A stretch of 64,000 nt of DNA from an uncultured bacterium (GTDB taxonomy: Bacteria; Bacillota; Clostridia; TANB77; CAG-508). Location: assembly GCA_905215935.1 (NCBI GenBank), contig CAJMRY010000003.1:124001-188000 (forward strand). Direction: 5' to 3'. Positions 49,255 through 58,754 of this stretch are shown here, in pieces. Every line of letters begins with the position of its first letter. The stretch's first letter is position 1. Position numbers and translations under genes: made by a program. The notes below the pieces were generated by a model that worked only from the letters and a program-made list of their open reading frames with translations, was not told the DNA's origin and ran no database searches.

Positions 49255-49289
49255 AATTGGACAAGAGAATCCTTTCTCTCTGTCCAATT
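49255..49289. terminator. Hairpin after the DUF4116 gene
   Basis: AATTGGACA-AGAGA and TCTCT-TGTCCAATT arms, beginning 3 nt past the recoded stop (49292), which supports that stop. The GGACA/TGTCC core resembles the 47816 element. Confidence 0.7.
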
Positions 49290-49291
49290 CG

Positions 49292-49823
49292 TTAATTTTC
49301 CTCCTTTGGATTCAAAATATTTTGCACATCTTCATCTTCAAATAAGGTCTGACATATATAGCTTTTAGCCTTTTTGTTTTGTGTTAATGCAGCTATTGCA
49401 ATATCTTTATCTTCTCTCAATTCCTTACTTGCATATTTTAATATAATTGCTTTATTTTTTACAGCCTCTAAAACTATATCTTTGTCATTTCTTAAATTTT
49501 CGCTTGCATAATATAAAATTTGTCCATCTTTTTTTACTGCTTTTAATATTACATCTTTATCATCTTTTAATCTATCACTTGCATAACAAGCTACCCACCC
49601 GAGTTTTTTCTAGTGCAGCTATTAATATATCTTTATCATCCTTTAATCTATCACTTGCAAATTCTAAAGCACCACCATCTTGCTTAAGAGCTTCTAACAC
49701 AAGTTCCTTATCATCTTGTAGCTCAGGTGATGCCCATTCCAGGTATGCGCCTTTTTGTTTTACAATTCCTAATATATACTCTCTATTTGTATTATTATTT
49801 TTTATAGTTTCTATATCATCCAT
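49292..49823 (-). CDS. DUF4116 repeat protein (recoded)
   Basis: A 176-residue protein made of about five repeats of about 25 residues each, with the pattern YAS-x-LRxDKD-I-xLxAxxxxG (for example WASPELQDDKELVLEALKQ and FASDRLKDDKDILIAALEK). This is the DUF4116 family. The zero frame breaks at CGG 49599-49601; +1 gives T-G-W-V-A-C-Y-A-S-D-R-L-K-D-D-K-D, an in-register repeat, and adds two more repeats. The exact match of repeat spacing across the shift is strong evidence. Function unknown. Confidence 0.85.
49599..49601 (-). other. CGG +1 recoding site, DUF4116 gene
   Basis: AAA ACT CGG GTG; +1 gives AAA ACT GGG TGG GTA (K-T-G-W-V), keeping the repeat register. Confidence 0.92.
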
Positions 49824-49841
49824 TATATCTTCACCTCTTAG

Positions 49842-50081
49842 CTATATTCCTACCTTATATTCTATGTTTTCCATAAAAGGAAACATCTCTTTTAATCTTT
49901 TATGTGTTATAACTATATTCTTTGGCTGAGGATTTTTATAATCTTCAGATAACAATTTTTGTGTATAACAGTTTTCTGAAGTTTTAAATATTAAATATCT
50001 ATTTCTTACATAAGTACAAAAAATTTGATATCCGTCATCTAGATTTTTCTCAAAATCTTTAAATGTATATTGTGAATTCAT
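49842..50081 (-). CDS. Small hypothetical protein
   Basis: A 79-residue protein, MNSQYTFKDFEKNLDDGYQIF onward, with FKTSENCYTQKLL. It sits between ligA and the DUF4116 gene on the same strand, 14 nt after ligA, and has AAAGGAG upstream. I do not recognise it. Its CGG is out of phase (GAC-GGA). Confidence 0.5.
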   Translation of the reverse strand: MNSQYTFKDFEKNLDDGYQIFCTYVRNRYLIFKTSENCYTQKLLSEDYKNPQPKNIVITHKRLKEMFPFMENIEYKVGI

Positions 50082-50095
50082 ATCTTTCTCCTTTT

Positions 50096-52089
50096 TTATT
50101 TTATCATTTCTTCAAATTGTTCTTCTGTAATCACTTCAATTCCTAAACTTTGTGCTTTTGTAAGCTTGCTTCCTGCATCTTCTCCCGCTAAAACATAACT
50201 TGTCTTTTTAGAAACAGAACTAGAAGTTTTTCCTCCAAATTTTTCTATAATGTTACCTGCTTCATCTCTTGTATATTTTGAAAGTGTTCCTGTTAATACA
50301 AATGTCTTATTTTCAAAACGATTATCTGTATTTTCTTCTTCTAAAGATGTGGTATTTACACCTGCATTCTTTAATTTATTAATTAAATCTATTGTTTGTT
50401 CTTGCCCGAAAAAACTCATATATGCTTTTTGCAGTTATTTCGCCCACATCATTTTGATTACTTAAATCTTCTAAAGATGCATTCATCAAATTGTCTAAAT
50501 TTTTATAAACTCTTGCTAAGCTCTTTGCACTTTTAGCCCCTACATGTCTAATTCCTAGTGCAGTTATTAACTTAAATAAATCTCTTTGCTTACTATCTTC
50601 TATTGCATTTTTTAAATTTTCGGCAAATTTTTTCCCATTTTTCTTCAATGATGCTATATCTTCTAATTCTAAGTCATATATATCTGAAATTTTGCTAATT
50701 AAATTTTTATCAATTAATTGTTCTATAATACTATATCCGAAGTCCTTCTATTTCCATTCCTTCTTTTGAAGCAAAATGAACTATACTTCTTAAAGCTTTA
50801 GCTGGGCATTCTATTCCCATGCAACGTTTTACTGCTTCTCCTTCTTCGCGAACTGCTTCCGCCCCACATACAGGACATTTATCTGGCATTTCAAAATCTA
50901 TTTCTTTTCCTGTTCTTTTCTCTTTTTTAACTTCTACAACTTCTGGTATTACATCTCCTGCTTTTTGTATAACTACAGTATCACCTATTTTTAAATCTTT
51001 TTCTTTTATAAAATCTTCGTTATGAAGTGTTGTTTTAGATATTGTTGAACCTGCAACCTTTACTGGTTCTAAAATCGCCATTGGCGTAATCGCACCAGTT
51101 CTTCCTACCTGGCAAATTATATCTTTTAAAACTGTTTCTTTTTGTTCTGGTGGATATTTATAGGCAATTGCCCACTTTGGAACTTTATATGTTGACCCTA
51201 AAACTTTTCTGTCTTCCAAATTATCTACTTTAATAACTGCACCATCTATTCCAAATTTTAGTTTTTCTCTATCTTCACCAATTTTTTTAATTGCTTCTAT
51301 TGCTTCTTCTATTCCATTACAATATATTTTAACTGGATTTACATTAAATCCTAATTCATCTAAATATAATAATTGTTCATAATGAGAATTCAAATTGTTA
51401 TTCTCTATTTTTTGAACATTGAAAATATATATGTCTAATGGTCTTTTTGCTGTAACCTTAGAATCTAATTGCCTTAAAGAACCTGCTGCTGCATTTCTTG
51501 CATTTGCAAATAAACTTTCTCCTAATACTTCTCTTTGTTCATTTAATTCTTCAAATTCTTTTTTGCCAATAAAAACTTCTCCTCGAACTGTTATTGTTAC
51601 ATTTTCTTTCAATTCTTTAGGTATAGTTTTAATTGTTTTTATATTTTCTGTAACATCTTCTCCAATTAGACCATTTCCTCTTGTTGCACCTTGAACTAGC
51701 TTTCCATCTTTATATTCTAGAGCAAGCGAAAGTCCATCTATTTTAGTTTCAACTACATATTTAATCTCTTCTTTATCTAATTGTTTTTTTACTCTATTAT
51801 CAAATTCTATTAATTCATCAAAAGAAAAAACATCTTGTAAGCTTTGAAGTGGAACTTCATGTGTAACTTCTTTAAAACCTGTTTTTACATGTCCACCTAC
51901 TTTTTGTGTTAATGAATCTTTAGTAATTAATTCTGGGAACTCTTTTTCTAATGATTTTAGTTCTAGCATCATCATATCATACTCGTAATCTGATATTTCT
52001 GGTTTATCTTCATCATAATATTTTTTTGCATGATATTCTAATTCTTTTCTTAATTTATCAATTTTTAATTTAGCATCTTTTTTGTTCAT
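50096..52089 (-). CDS. ligA: NAD-dependent DNA ligase (two recoding sites)
   Basis: A 663-residue ligase. The adenylation domain has VETKIDGLSLALEY with catalytic Lys (about 112), GAVIKVDN and the OB/zinc region CPVCGAEAVREEGEAVKRCM. The helix-hairpin-helix part has LGIRHVGAKSAKSLA and the end is a BRCT domain (FVLTGTLSKYTRDEA). CGG 50737 breaks the frame at IEGLG-YSIIEQ; CGG 50406 breaks it at EFFG-QEQTIDL. Both +1 shifts restore a single 664-codon frame. Essential for replication in most bacteria. Confidence 0.96.
50406..50408 (-). other. CGG +1 recoding site 2, ligA
   Basis: TTT TTT CGG GCA; +1 gives TTT TTT GGG CAA GAA (F-F-G-Q-E), joining the HhH domain to the BRCT domain. Confidence 0.94.
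50737..50739 (-). other. CGG +1 recoding site 1, ligA
   Basis: GGA CTT CGG ATA TAG stops; +1 gives GGA CTT GGA TAT AGT (G-L-G-Y-S), the conserved zinc-to-HhH junction. Confidence 0.95.
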
Positions 52090-52244
52090 AATATCTTTTT
52101 ATAATACTTGTTTAGTATTATTTTCATCCTTTCATTTTTAATTTTTAGTTGTTGGTTAATAGCCTTTTAAAATGGAACTGCTTAAAAAAACATTTAATAT
52201 TATTAAGATTTATTTTTATTGGTATATATACTTAAATATGTATA

Positions 52245-52847
52245 TTATAATTCTTCTTTAAATAATTCTTTTCCTGCTTTTATATAATCAAAGCCAGAAA
52301 AAATTGTTGCAAAAACAGATATAAGCATAAGTATACTTGAGATAGCATTTATAATTAAACTTCCTCCAGATAAAGTTCCTCTAAAACATTCAAAGAATGG
52401 ATTCATATCTAGTATTGCAATAATTAGTGCAAGCATTTGTGTTACTGTTTTTAATTTTCCCCAAATTGATGCTGCAATTACCTTTCCACCTTTTTCTACT
52501 GCAACTAATCTATATCCTGATACAATAAATTCTCTAAATAATACTACAATAGGAATCCATGCAGGTAACCTGTTATTTGCTTCTACAAGCATAATCATTG
52601 CAGCTAAAACTAATATTTTATCTGCAATTGGATCTAAGAATTTTCCAAATGTAGTAATTTGATTTCTTGACCTTGCTATATATCCATCTAATTTATCTGT
52701 AATTGATGCGATTATAAAAATTAAATCTATAATAATCCATGTTAATGGTATGTTAAATATTTCTCCATTTATTTCTAAAAAAGGTATTATAACCATAATT
52801 GGAACAAGTATAATTCTAAATATTGTTAATTTATTTGCTAAATTCAT
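52245..52847 (-). CDS. pgsA: CDP-diacylglycerol-glycerol-3-phosphate 3-phosphatidyltransferase
   Basis: A 200-residue CDP-alcohol phosphatidyltransferase with the motif DKLDGYIARSRNQITTFGKF then LDPIADK, about residues 47-75, and several membrane helices. It makes phosphatidylglycerol phosphate from the CdsA product. GGAGG upstream. No CGG. Confidence 0.92.
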   Translation of the reverse strand: MNLANKLTIFRIILVPIMVIIPFLEINGEIFNIPLTWIIIDLIFIIASITDKLDGYIARSRNQITTFGKFLDPIADKILVLAAMIMLVEANNRLPAWIPIVVLFREFIVSGYRLVAVEKGGKVIAASIWGKLKTVTQMLALIIAILDMNPFFECFRGTLSGGSLIINAISSILMLISVFATIFSGFDYIKAGKELFKEEL

Positions 52848-53041
52848 AATTTCCTCCTTGGTTTTAAATTTTCTTAAATTATATACAATGTATGCAAAAA
52901 AATCAATAGAAAGTATGAAGTAGAAATAGAATTATTATTGTTTAATGTTTCTTTATAAAATTACTGTTTATTTTTTCATTTGTACTATTTTACATGTTTA
53001 TATGTTTTATTACATGATTTAGGAGTTTTCCAAATTCAACA

Positions 53042-53088
53042 TAAAAAAGAAGAATTATATTTTGAGATTAATAATTCTTCTTTTTTAT
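53042..53088. terminator. Terminator
   Basis: AAAAAAGAAGAATTAT and ATAATTCTTCTTTTTT arms. It lies between pgsA and the 53150 gene; the remainder of 52848-53149 shows no gene. Confidence 0.7.
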
Positions 53089-53149
53089 ATCTAATTATTT
53101 ATCAAACATATTTTCTTTAATAAACTTGTAATTATTTAACTATTTATTT

Positions 53150-53836
53150 TTAATTAAAGTTAGCAATTAACCATTTTTCTCCTTCTTTAACAAAAATTAC
53201 ATATCTACTATATTCATTTTGCAATCCTTCATAATTTTCATATTCATTGCTCTTTGCAACAATACAATCATTTGAATAAGATACAATTACTAGTTTTCTT
53301 TCTCCCTGATCTGTTTGTCCAAAAATTGTAGACATCATATTTCCAAAAGGGTCTAATTGTTGTTCTGATTGTACAAACATATCTTTTTCATTTTCTTTGT
53401 ATATATCGCATACTGCCTTGATTCTTTCAATACCATCATTGCTAAAATATTTTTTTAATTCTTCGTTTAATGATACCTCAAATTTCAATCTATCATCATT
53501 TTTGATATTTGGATTAACTTTCCCTTTACTTACAGAATTTCCCATTCCAGAGCCATCTGCAAATTTTTGATATGCATTATGATATACTTCTTTTGCAATC
53601 TTTAAAGCTTCATCCTTTGTTATTTCATTTTTTTCTTCTTTTTTATTATTTTCACCAGTTAATATTGTATTTTCTGTTTTTTCGTTACTTCCAGTTGTTT
53701 CTAAATTAGCTAATTTGTTCTCTAATTCCCCTGTCTTATTCTTTTCTTTTTGTAGAGAATCCCATAAATACCATCCACCAACTCCTGCTACAGCTATTAT
53801 TACAATAACTAATAAACTTACAACTACTCTTTTCAT
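53150..53836 (-). CDS. Membrane-anchored exported protein, unknown function
   Basis: A 228-residue protein with an N-terminal membrane helix (about 4-25), a short coiled coil (LQKEKNKTGELENKLANLET), a Lys/Glu linker, and a C-terminal domain beginning ITKDEALKIAKEVYHNAY. A similar KDEALKIAKE segment occurs in many small exported Firmicutes domains. The C-terminus has YSRYVIFVKEGEKWLIANF. Function unknown. Transcribed alone. Confidence 0.55.
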   Translation of the reverse strand: MKRVVVSLLVIVIIAVAGVGGWYLWDSLQKEKNKTGELENKLANLETTGSNEKTENTILTGENNKKEEKNEITKDEALKIAKEVYHNAYQKFADGSGMGNSVSKGKVNPNIKNDDRLKFEVSLNEELKKYFSNDGIERIKAVCDIYKENEKDMFVQSEQQLDPFGNMMSTIFGQTDQGERKLVIVSYSNDCIVAKSNEYENYEGLQNEYSRYVIFVKEGEKWLIANFN

Positions 53837-53961
53837 TTAAACATTCCTCCTCTTATCATTAAACTTTTAATTTTCATCTTTGGTTCGCAAAATTACTATT
53901 GTATTTAATAAATTATAACCTTAAGATTTATTTATAGCAATATTTTATTATAAAAATTCTT

Positions 53962-54252
53962 CTATTTACTATTCTCCACTATCTGAGCAATATCTGAAAT
54001 ATATTCACCAATAACAGGTATATTTAACCTCACAATCTTCTGTAGCAAATATATTAATACTGCAGAAAGAATAGTAACTCCTATTCCAATTCCTATCCCC
54101 TTAGAAATCCCTGCCATAAAATTTCTCCATATTAATTTTTTACTATTTCCTAACAATTCTACAAGTTCTATCACATTATTTTTAGATAAAATATAATTAA
54201 TTTTATCTAAATTCTCATTCAATTTTTCTATTTTTTTCTTTTTTCTCAACAT
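53962..54252 (-). CDS. DUF5665 family membrane protein
   Basis: A 96-residue protein: basic start, short helix, then FMAGISKGIGIGIGVTILSA with a membrane segment and IPVIGEYISDI. This is the DUF5665 pattern of Firmicutes. I chose ATG 54252 because AAGGTGG lies 5 nt upstream; that site is inside the terminator-like hairpin at 54254-54292. Function unknown. Confidence 0.75.
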   Translation of the reverse strand: MLRKKKKIEKLNENLDKINYILSKNNVIELVELLGNSKKLIWRNFMAGISKGIGIGIGVTILSAVLIYLLQKIVRLNIPVIGEYISDIAQIVENSK

Positions 54253-54253
54253 A

Positions 54254-54292
54254 AAAACCACCTTATTATTCTTTATAATAGGGTGGTTTTAT
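54254..54292 (-). terminator. Hairpin between UPF0182 and DUF5665, overlapping the RBS
   Basis: AAAACCACC and GGTGGTTTT arms with loop of about 20 nt and T run. The 3' arm contains the ribosome site (AAGGTGG) of the DUF5665 gene, so read-through transcripts may have that site hidden. Confidence 0.65.
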
Positions 54293-54302
54293 TTTTATAA
54301 AA

Positions 54303-57214
54303 CTATTCATTATTTTTTTTAGAATTATTGTTTATTATATTTGAATTTGTAATATTTCCATCTACTGTATTAGTATTTTTTATTTGATTTGCTATTTCGT
54401 TTGCCTTTTCCTTTTCTTCTTTTTGTACAATTTCTAATTTAGTTATTAATTCTTGAAGCTTTTTCATGTCTTTTCCTATCATTTCCCAATCGCTATTATC
54501 TGTAGATGTTTGTAAGTTTTTATTTGCCTTTATAATTGCTGTTACCAAGTCTTCAACACTATCTGTATTTTCTACTTCTATATCTACTGCATATTGTGAT
54601 ACTAAATTAGCCAGTGCTTCTTTTAAGTTATTTCCAATTGCAACTTTATTTCCAGAAGCTACTACTATTTTCTTTAATGTTGGCAATGCATTTTCTTCAT
54701 TTATATATTGTTGATAGATTGGTTCTATATATAGCAGAGTATTATCAATTGGAACAATTATCATATTTTTTGTTATTTTAGTTCCATTTACATTTAAACT
54801 TTCAATTTCCTTTGAAATTCTATCATCTTGTTCTATTTGAGTATCTAATTGCATTGGTCCTAAAACATTGCTATCATCTGGGAATTTATATACAGTTAAT
54901 TTTGCATTTCCATTTTCGTCATATGTTCCGAACTAAATATGAAATAACATTTTGTTTATCATATGGCGTATATGGTAATACTAATCCTAAACTTGATTTA
55001 TCATTATTTTTTACTTTAAGCATTGTATAATAAGGTTTTATTTGTGTTCCTGTTTTTGTTAATACTTTTCCTGTATTATGTGTTGCTATATCCCAAACAT
55101 CATCATTTCTATAAAGGACATCTGGTTGTACATTATGATATCTTTTTAATATTTCAGATTGAATATTATATAAATATTCTGGATATACAAAATGACTACT
55201 AATATCTTCTGGAATAGATTCTTCTAAATCTTCAAATAAGCTTGGATATATATTTCTATATGCCATAGCTATAGGATCTGTTCTGTCTGTTATATAAAAT
55301 TTCATTGTTCCATCATAACTATCTATTAATATTTTTACAGAATTTCTAATATAATTTATTTCTGTTTTTGTAACACCATTTTGATTAAGTATTGTTCTTT
55401 GTGAATATGGATAATAATTTGAAGTTGTATATGCATCTAGTACCCAAATTAATCTTCCTTCACTGTTTATTACCATATATGGATTCTCATCATAAGTTAA
55501 ATATGGCATTATTTTCTTAGCTCTATTTATTATATTTCTGTTTGTTAATATTTTACTTTCGCTTGTAATATCTCCAGAAAACGCTAATTTTAGATTTCCT
55601 TCTTTTATTGAAAGTATTACTCTGTCTAAAAAGTTTAAACTTAGTCCAGCATCTCCATCATACTTATTTTCTATATTTTCAGTACTATTTGAATCTAAGT
55701 TTGGATAATCAAATTCTTTTTTACTGCTACTATTAGTAACAACTGTATCATTTGTTTCTAACCCAAAGTATATTCTAGGTTCCGTTATATTAATAGCCTC
55801 TGAAGTAGTTTCAAAACCTTTTTGAATATGCTCTAAATTACCATTTCCATTTGTTTCAGATGCACTAGTAATAATCGCTCCAAATCCATGAGTATATTCA
55901 TATGTTTTATTGTTGTATGTTCCATTACTACTTACTATTTCTCTTGGAGATATATATACCAATTTTTCTTTTCCATTTATATTATATTTACCTATTCCAG
56001 CATCTCTATATGTATAATATCCCTTACTTGTTTGAGAACCTTTTAAATCTTTAAGTACTATATCTTTACCTACAATAGTTACATTATTTAATAAATCTGT
56101 ATTTGCAGCAATTTCTTCACCAGTTATTGTACCACTATTTTCTATATTTAATTCATCTATATTAATTCCATATGCATTTTTTGTATAATTTATATTGGCT
56201 TGTATATATTTTTTCTCTTTATCAAGTTCATTTGAATTAACAAAAATTATATCAAAACCTAACATTACGATAAATAATAATACTAAATATGAAGGTACAA
56301 CAGCTATACATGTAATTACTTTTTTCGTTTTTCCATCATAAAATGCTTTAATTGCCATAAATACTGAAACTATAATTACCAAACATAAAATTCTATATCC
56401 CCACAATTTTATTGTAACATCTGTAAAGCCTGCTCCAAATAGTGAGAATGTAGCTGTTTCTTCTTTGATATTTAGGAATTTTTGAACACCTGCATCTCCG
56501 AGTTTTCACATATACTAGCCCCGCAATTAATATTGCAAGTATTCTAATATACTTTGTTAATTGTTTTAAAATAGGACTTTTCTTTAATGTTTGTCTATCA
56601 ATACCTTCAAAACAGAAATTAAAAGTAATTATATAATAAATTGCAGAATATACAGCCATTGCAACTACTGCTATTAATAAATACATTATAACTAATTCTA
56701 TAAATGGTTTTTGGAATATAAAATATCCTATATCATACCCAAATACAGGGTCTTGAATTCCAAACAAAGTTGAATTAAAACATAATAGCAATTTTCCTAA
56801 TATAAATTTTGATGTAACAGCACTTATTATAATCCCTAATATAAAAGCAATAGATTTATTTGGTAATTTAGGCATTGGCTTATTTTCCGTTTTAAAGAAA
56901 TCTTTTAATGTATTTTTTATTTTATTTGTTGTAAAATAAATCATACTATATAAACTTAAAAAATTAATAACTAATGTAATTAATGTATATTTTATATTTT
57001 GCCAAAATATATCTATATAATTTTCGCCAATTTCTAGAGTTTCTAGGTAAGATCCTCTAAACATGATATATGAGACAATTATAGCAATACTTCCTGCTAT
57101 TAGCACAATAGTATTTCTTTTTTTCTTTTGTTTATTTGATTTCTTTTCTATTTTTTTTGTACTTTTTTGCTCATCTATTTTTACATTATTATTTTTCTCT
57201 TCCAATATTATCAC
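54303..57214 (-). CDS. UPF0182 family membrane protein (two recoding sites)
   Basis: A protein of about 969 residues. About seven membrane helices in the N-terminal 300 residues are followed by a large extracellular region with PRIYFGLETNDTVV, NRIIN/KIMPYL and LDAYTTSNYYPYSQ, and TYDENGNAKLTVYKF, the UPF0182 signature. The start is a GTG at 57214 or TTG at 57205 (RBS AAAGG). CGG 56498 and CGG 54928 need +1 shifts (VKTG-DAGVQKFL and YLVG-TYDENG). The role of the family is not known. Its end nearly overlaps the upstream gene ftsY by position. Confidence 0.9.
54928..54930 (-). other. CGG +1 recoding site 2, UPF0182
   Basis: TTA GTT CGG AAC ATA TGA stops; +1 gives TTA GTT GGA ACA TAT (L-V-G-T-Y-D-E). 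Confidence 0.93.
56498..56500 (-). other. CGG +1 recoding site 1, UPF0182
   Basis: AAA ACT CGG AGA; +1 gives AAA ACT GGA GAT GCA (K-T-G-D-A), a conserved loop after the membrane segment. Confidence 0.92.
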
Positions 57215-57226
57215 TTACCTTTCTAT

Positions 57227-58132
57227 TTATATTAAAGCTTTAACAAAATCTTCACTATTAAATTTTTCCATATCATCTATTTGTTCTCCGACACCTATAA
57301 ATTTAACAGGTATATTGTTTTCAGATACTATTCCTATTACTGCTCCACCTTTAGCAGTTCCATCTAGTTTTGTTAAAACAACTCCATTAATATCTACTGT
57401 TTCTTTAAAAGCTTTTATTTGAGATATTGCGTTTTGTCCAGTTGTTGCATCTAGAACCATTAGTATCTCTTTTGAAGTATTTGGTAATTCTTTATCGATT
57501 ACTTTTTTTATTTTTTCTAATTCATCCATCAAATATTTTTTATTATGTAATCTACCTGCTGTATCACAAATTAATACATCTGCGCCTTTTTCTTTAGTGA
57601 TTTTTATAGCATCATATACAACAGATGCAGGGTCTGCTCCCTCATTTTTCTTTACTATATCACAATTTGCTCTACTCGCCCAAACTTCTAATTGTTCTAC
57701 TGCTGCTGCTCTAAATGTATCTGCTGCTGCAATTACTATTTTTTTTCCATCTTGTCTTAGTCTATTTGCAATTTTTCCTATTGAAGTAGTTTTTCCAACA
57801 CCATTTACACCAACAACTAATATAACAGATGGAGTTGTATCTAAATGTAAACTTTCATCTACATTATCAAAGATAAGTTTTATTTCTTCTCTTAAAGCTT
57901 GTCTTACTCCTTCTTCATCTTCTATTTTTTCTTTTTTTATTCTATTCCTTAGATTATTTATAATTTTTGTAGATGTATCTACTCCTACATCTGACATTAT
58001 TAAAACTTCTTCTAATTCTTCTAATAACTCTTCATCAACTTTTCTAAAATTACTAAAAACATTATTCATCTTTTCATTAAAAGAACTTTTTGTCTTGCTT
58101 AGACCTTCTTTTAATTTACTAAAAAACCCCAT
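57227..58132 (-). CDS. ftsY: Signal recognition particle receptor FtsY
   Basis: A 301-residue SRP GTPase without a long acidic N-domain extension, as in many Firmicutes. GTPase motifs: GVNGVGKTTSIGKIA, ADTFRAAA, DTAGRLHNK, TKLDGTAKGG and FIGVGEQIDDM. It brings SRP-ribosome complexes to the membrane. Its one CGG (GTC-GGA) is out of phase. UPF0182 follows 12 nt downstream. Confidence 0.97.
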   Translation of the reverse strand: MGFFSKLKEGLSKTKSSFNEKMNNVFSNFRKVDEELLEELEEVLIMSDVGVDTSTKIINNLRNRIKKEKIEDEEGVRQALREEIKLIFDNVDESLHLDTTPSVILVVGVNGVGKTTSIGKIANRLRQDGKKIVIAAADTFRAAAVEQLEVWASRANCDIVKKNEGADPASVVYDAIKITKEKGADVLICDTAGRLHNKKYLMDELEKIKKVIDKELPNTSKEILMVLDATTGQNAISQIKAFKETVDINGVVLTKLDGTAKGGAVIGIVSENNIPVKFIGVGEQIDDMEKFNSEDFVKALI

Positions 58133-58241
58133 AATTATTTTCCTCCGTTATTTACTATATACATCTACTTATAAAATTATTTACTTAAAAGTTATTTTCT
58201 ATTAATTATCTACTTTAGTTAGTATAGCATAAAATGGAAAA

Positions 58242-58273
58242 ACTGGCAACTAATTATTTCTAACTAGTTGCCT
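58242..58273. terminator. Terminator after the truncated oxidoreductase
   Basis: GGCAACTA and TAGTTGCC arms followed by moderately T-rich sequence, between the fragment at 58294 and ftsY. Confidence 0.6.
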
Positions 58274-58293
58274 TGGTATTATATTTATCTTTA

Positions 58294-58746
58294 CTATAAT
58301 TTATTGCATTTTATAGTGTTTTTATTCCAATCATCTATTCTGTTCCAAAAGTCTTTATCTCTTCCACTGTAGTATTCATCTAGAACTATATCCATTATTC
58401 TATATGTCTCTAACGCTTCTTTTGCAGTACAAACATTTAAATATTTTCCTGTTATTAATGAATTTACCACATTTTCAATCATGTATTCTTGTATTATTTT
58501 AGGATTACTTATATCTATATTTTTCTCTTCTTTATCTGTTACTATAACTATTGGATCATTTCCATGCATAGAGAATTTAATTTTTCCTTTTGTACCATAT
58601 ATTATCATTTCATCTTTTTTATCTAGTGCTAAGGAATTAAAATTGGCAGTACCTAATACACTTTTATCAGTTTTAAATGACATTACAACAACATCTTCTA
58701 CATCATATTCTTTATTATTATTAGCAGCCATACCATGAATTTGATT
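58294..58746 (-). pseudogene. C-terminal remnant of a Gfo/Idh/MocA-type oxidoreductase
   Basis: About 145 residues that match only the C-terminal domain of this family: HGMAANNNKEYDVEDVVV, then LGTANFNS, IYGTKGKIKFSM and NVCTAKEALETYRIMD. The N-terminal NAD-binding domain is missing. The open frame extends upstream (ILGNFNQIHG) without a start codon or ribosome site and abuts the next gene, so I read it as a truncated relic left by a deletion. No CGG is involved. Confidence 0.65.
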
Positions 58747-58754
58747 AAAATTCC

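Noticed and set aside
57..57214. Interpretation of the broken genes as pseudogenes
   Set aside because: They include single-copy essential genes, every break is a +1 at the same codon, no other frameshifts or stray stop codons accompany them, and all other residues remain conserved.
57..57214. Interpretation as systematic insertion errors in sequencing
   Set aside because: Errors ignore reading phase. All breaks are in phase and about 38 out-of-phase CGGs are not associated with breaks. Raw reads should still be examined.
57..57214. CGG simply reassigned to another amino acid
   Set aside because: Reassignment would not change frame. Downstream homology at each site is in the +1 frame, so a base must be skipped.
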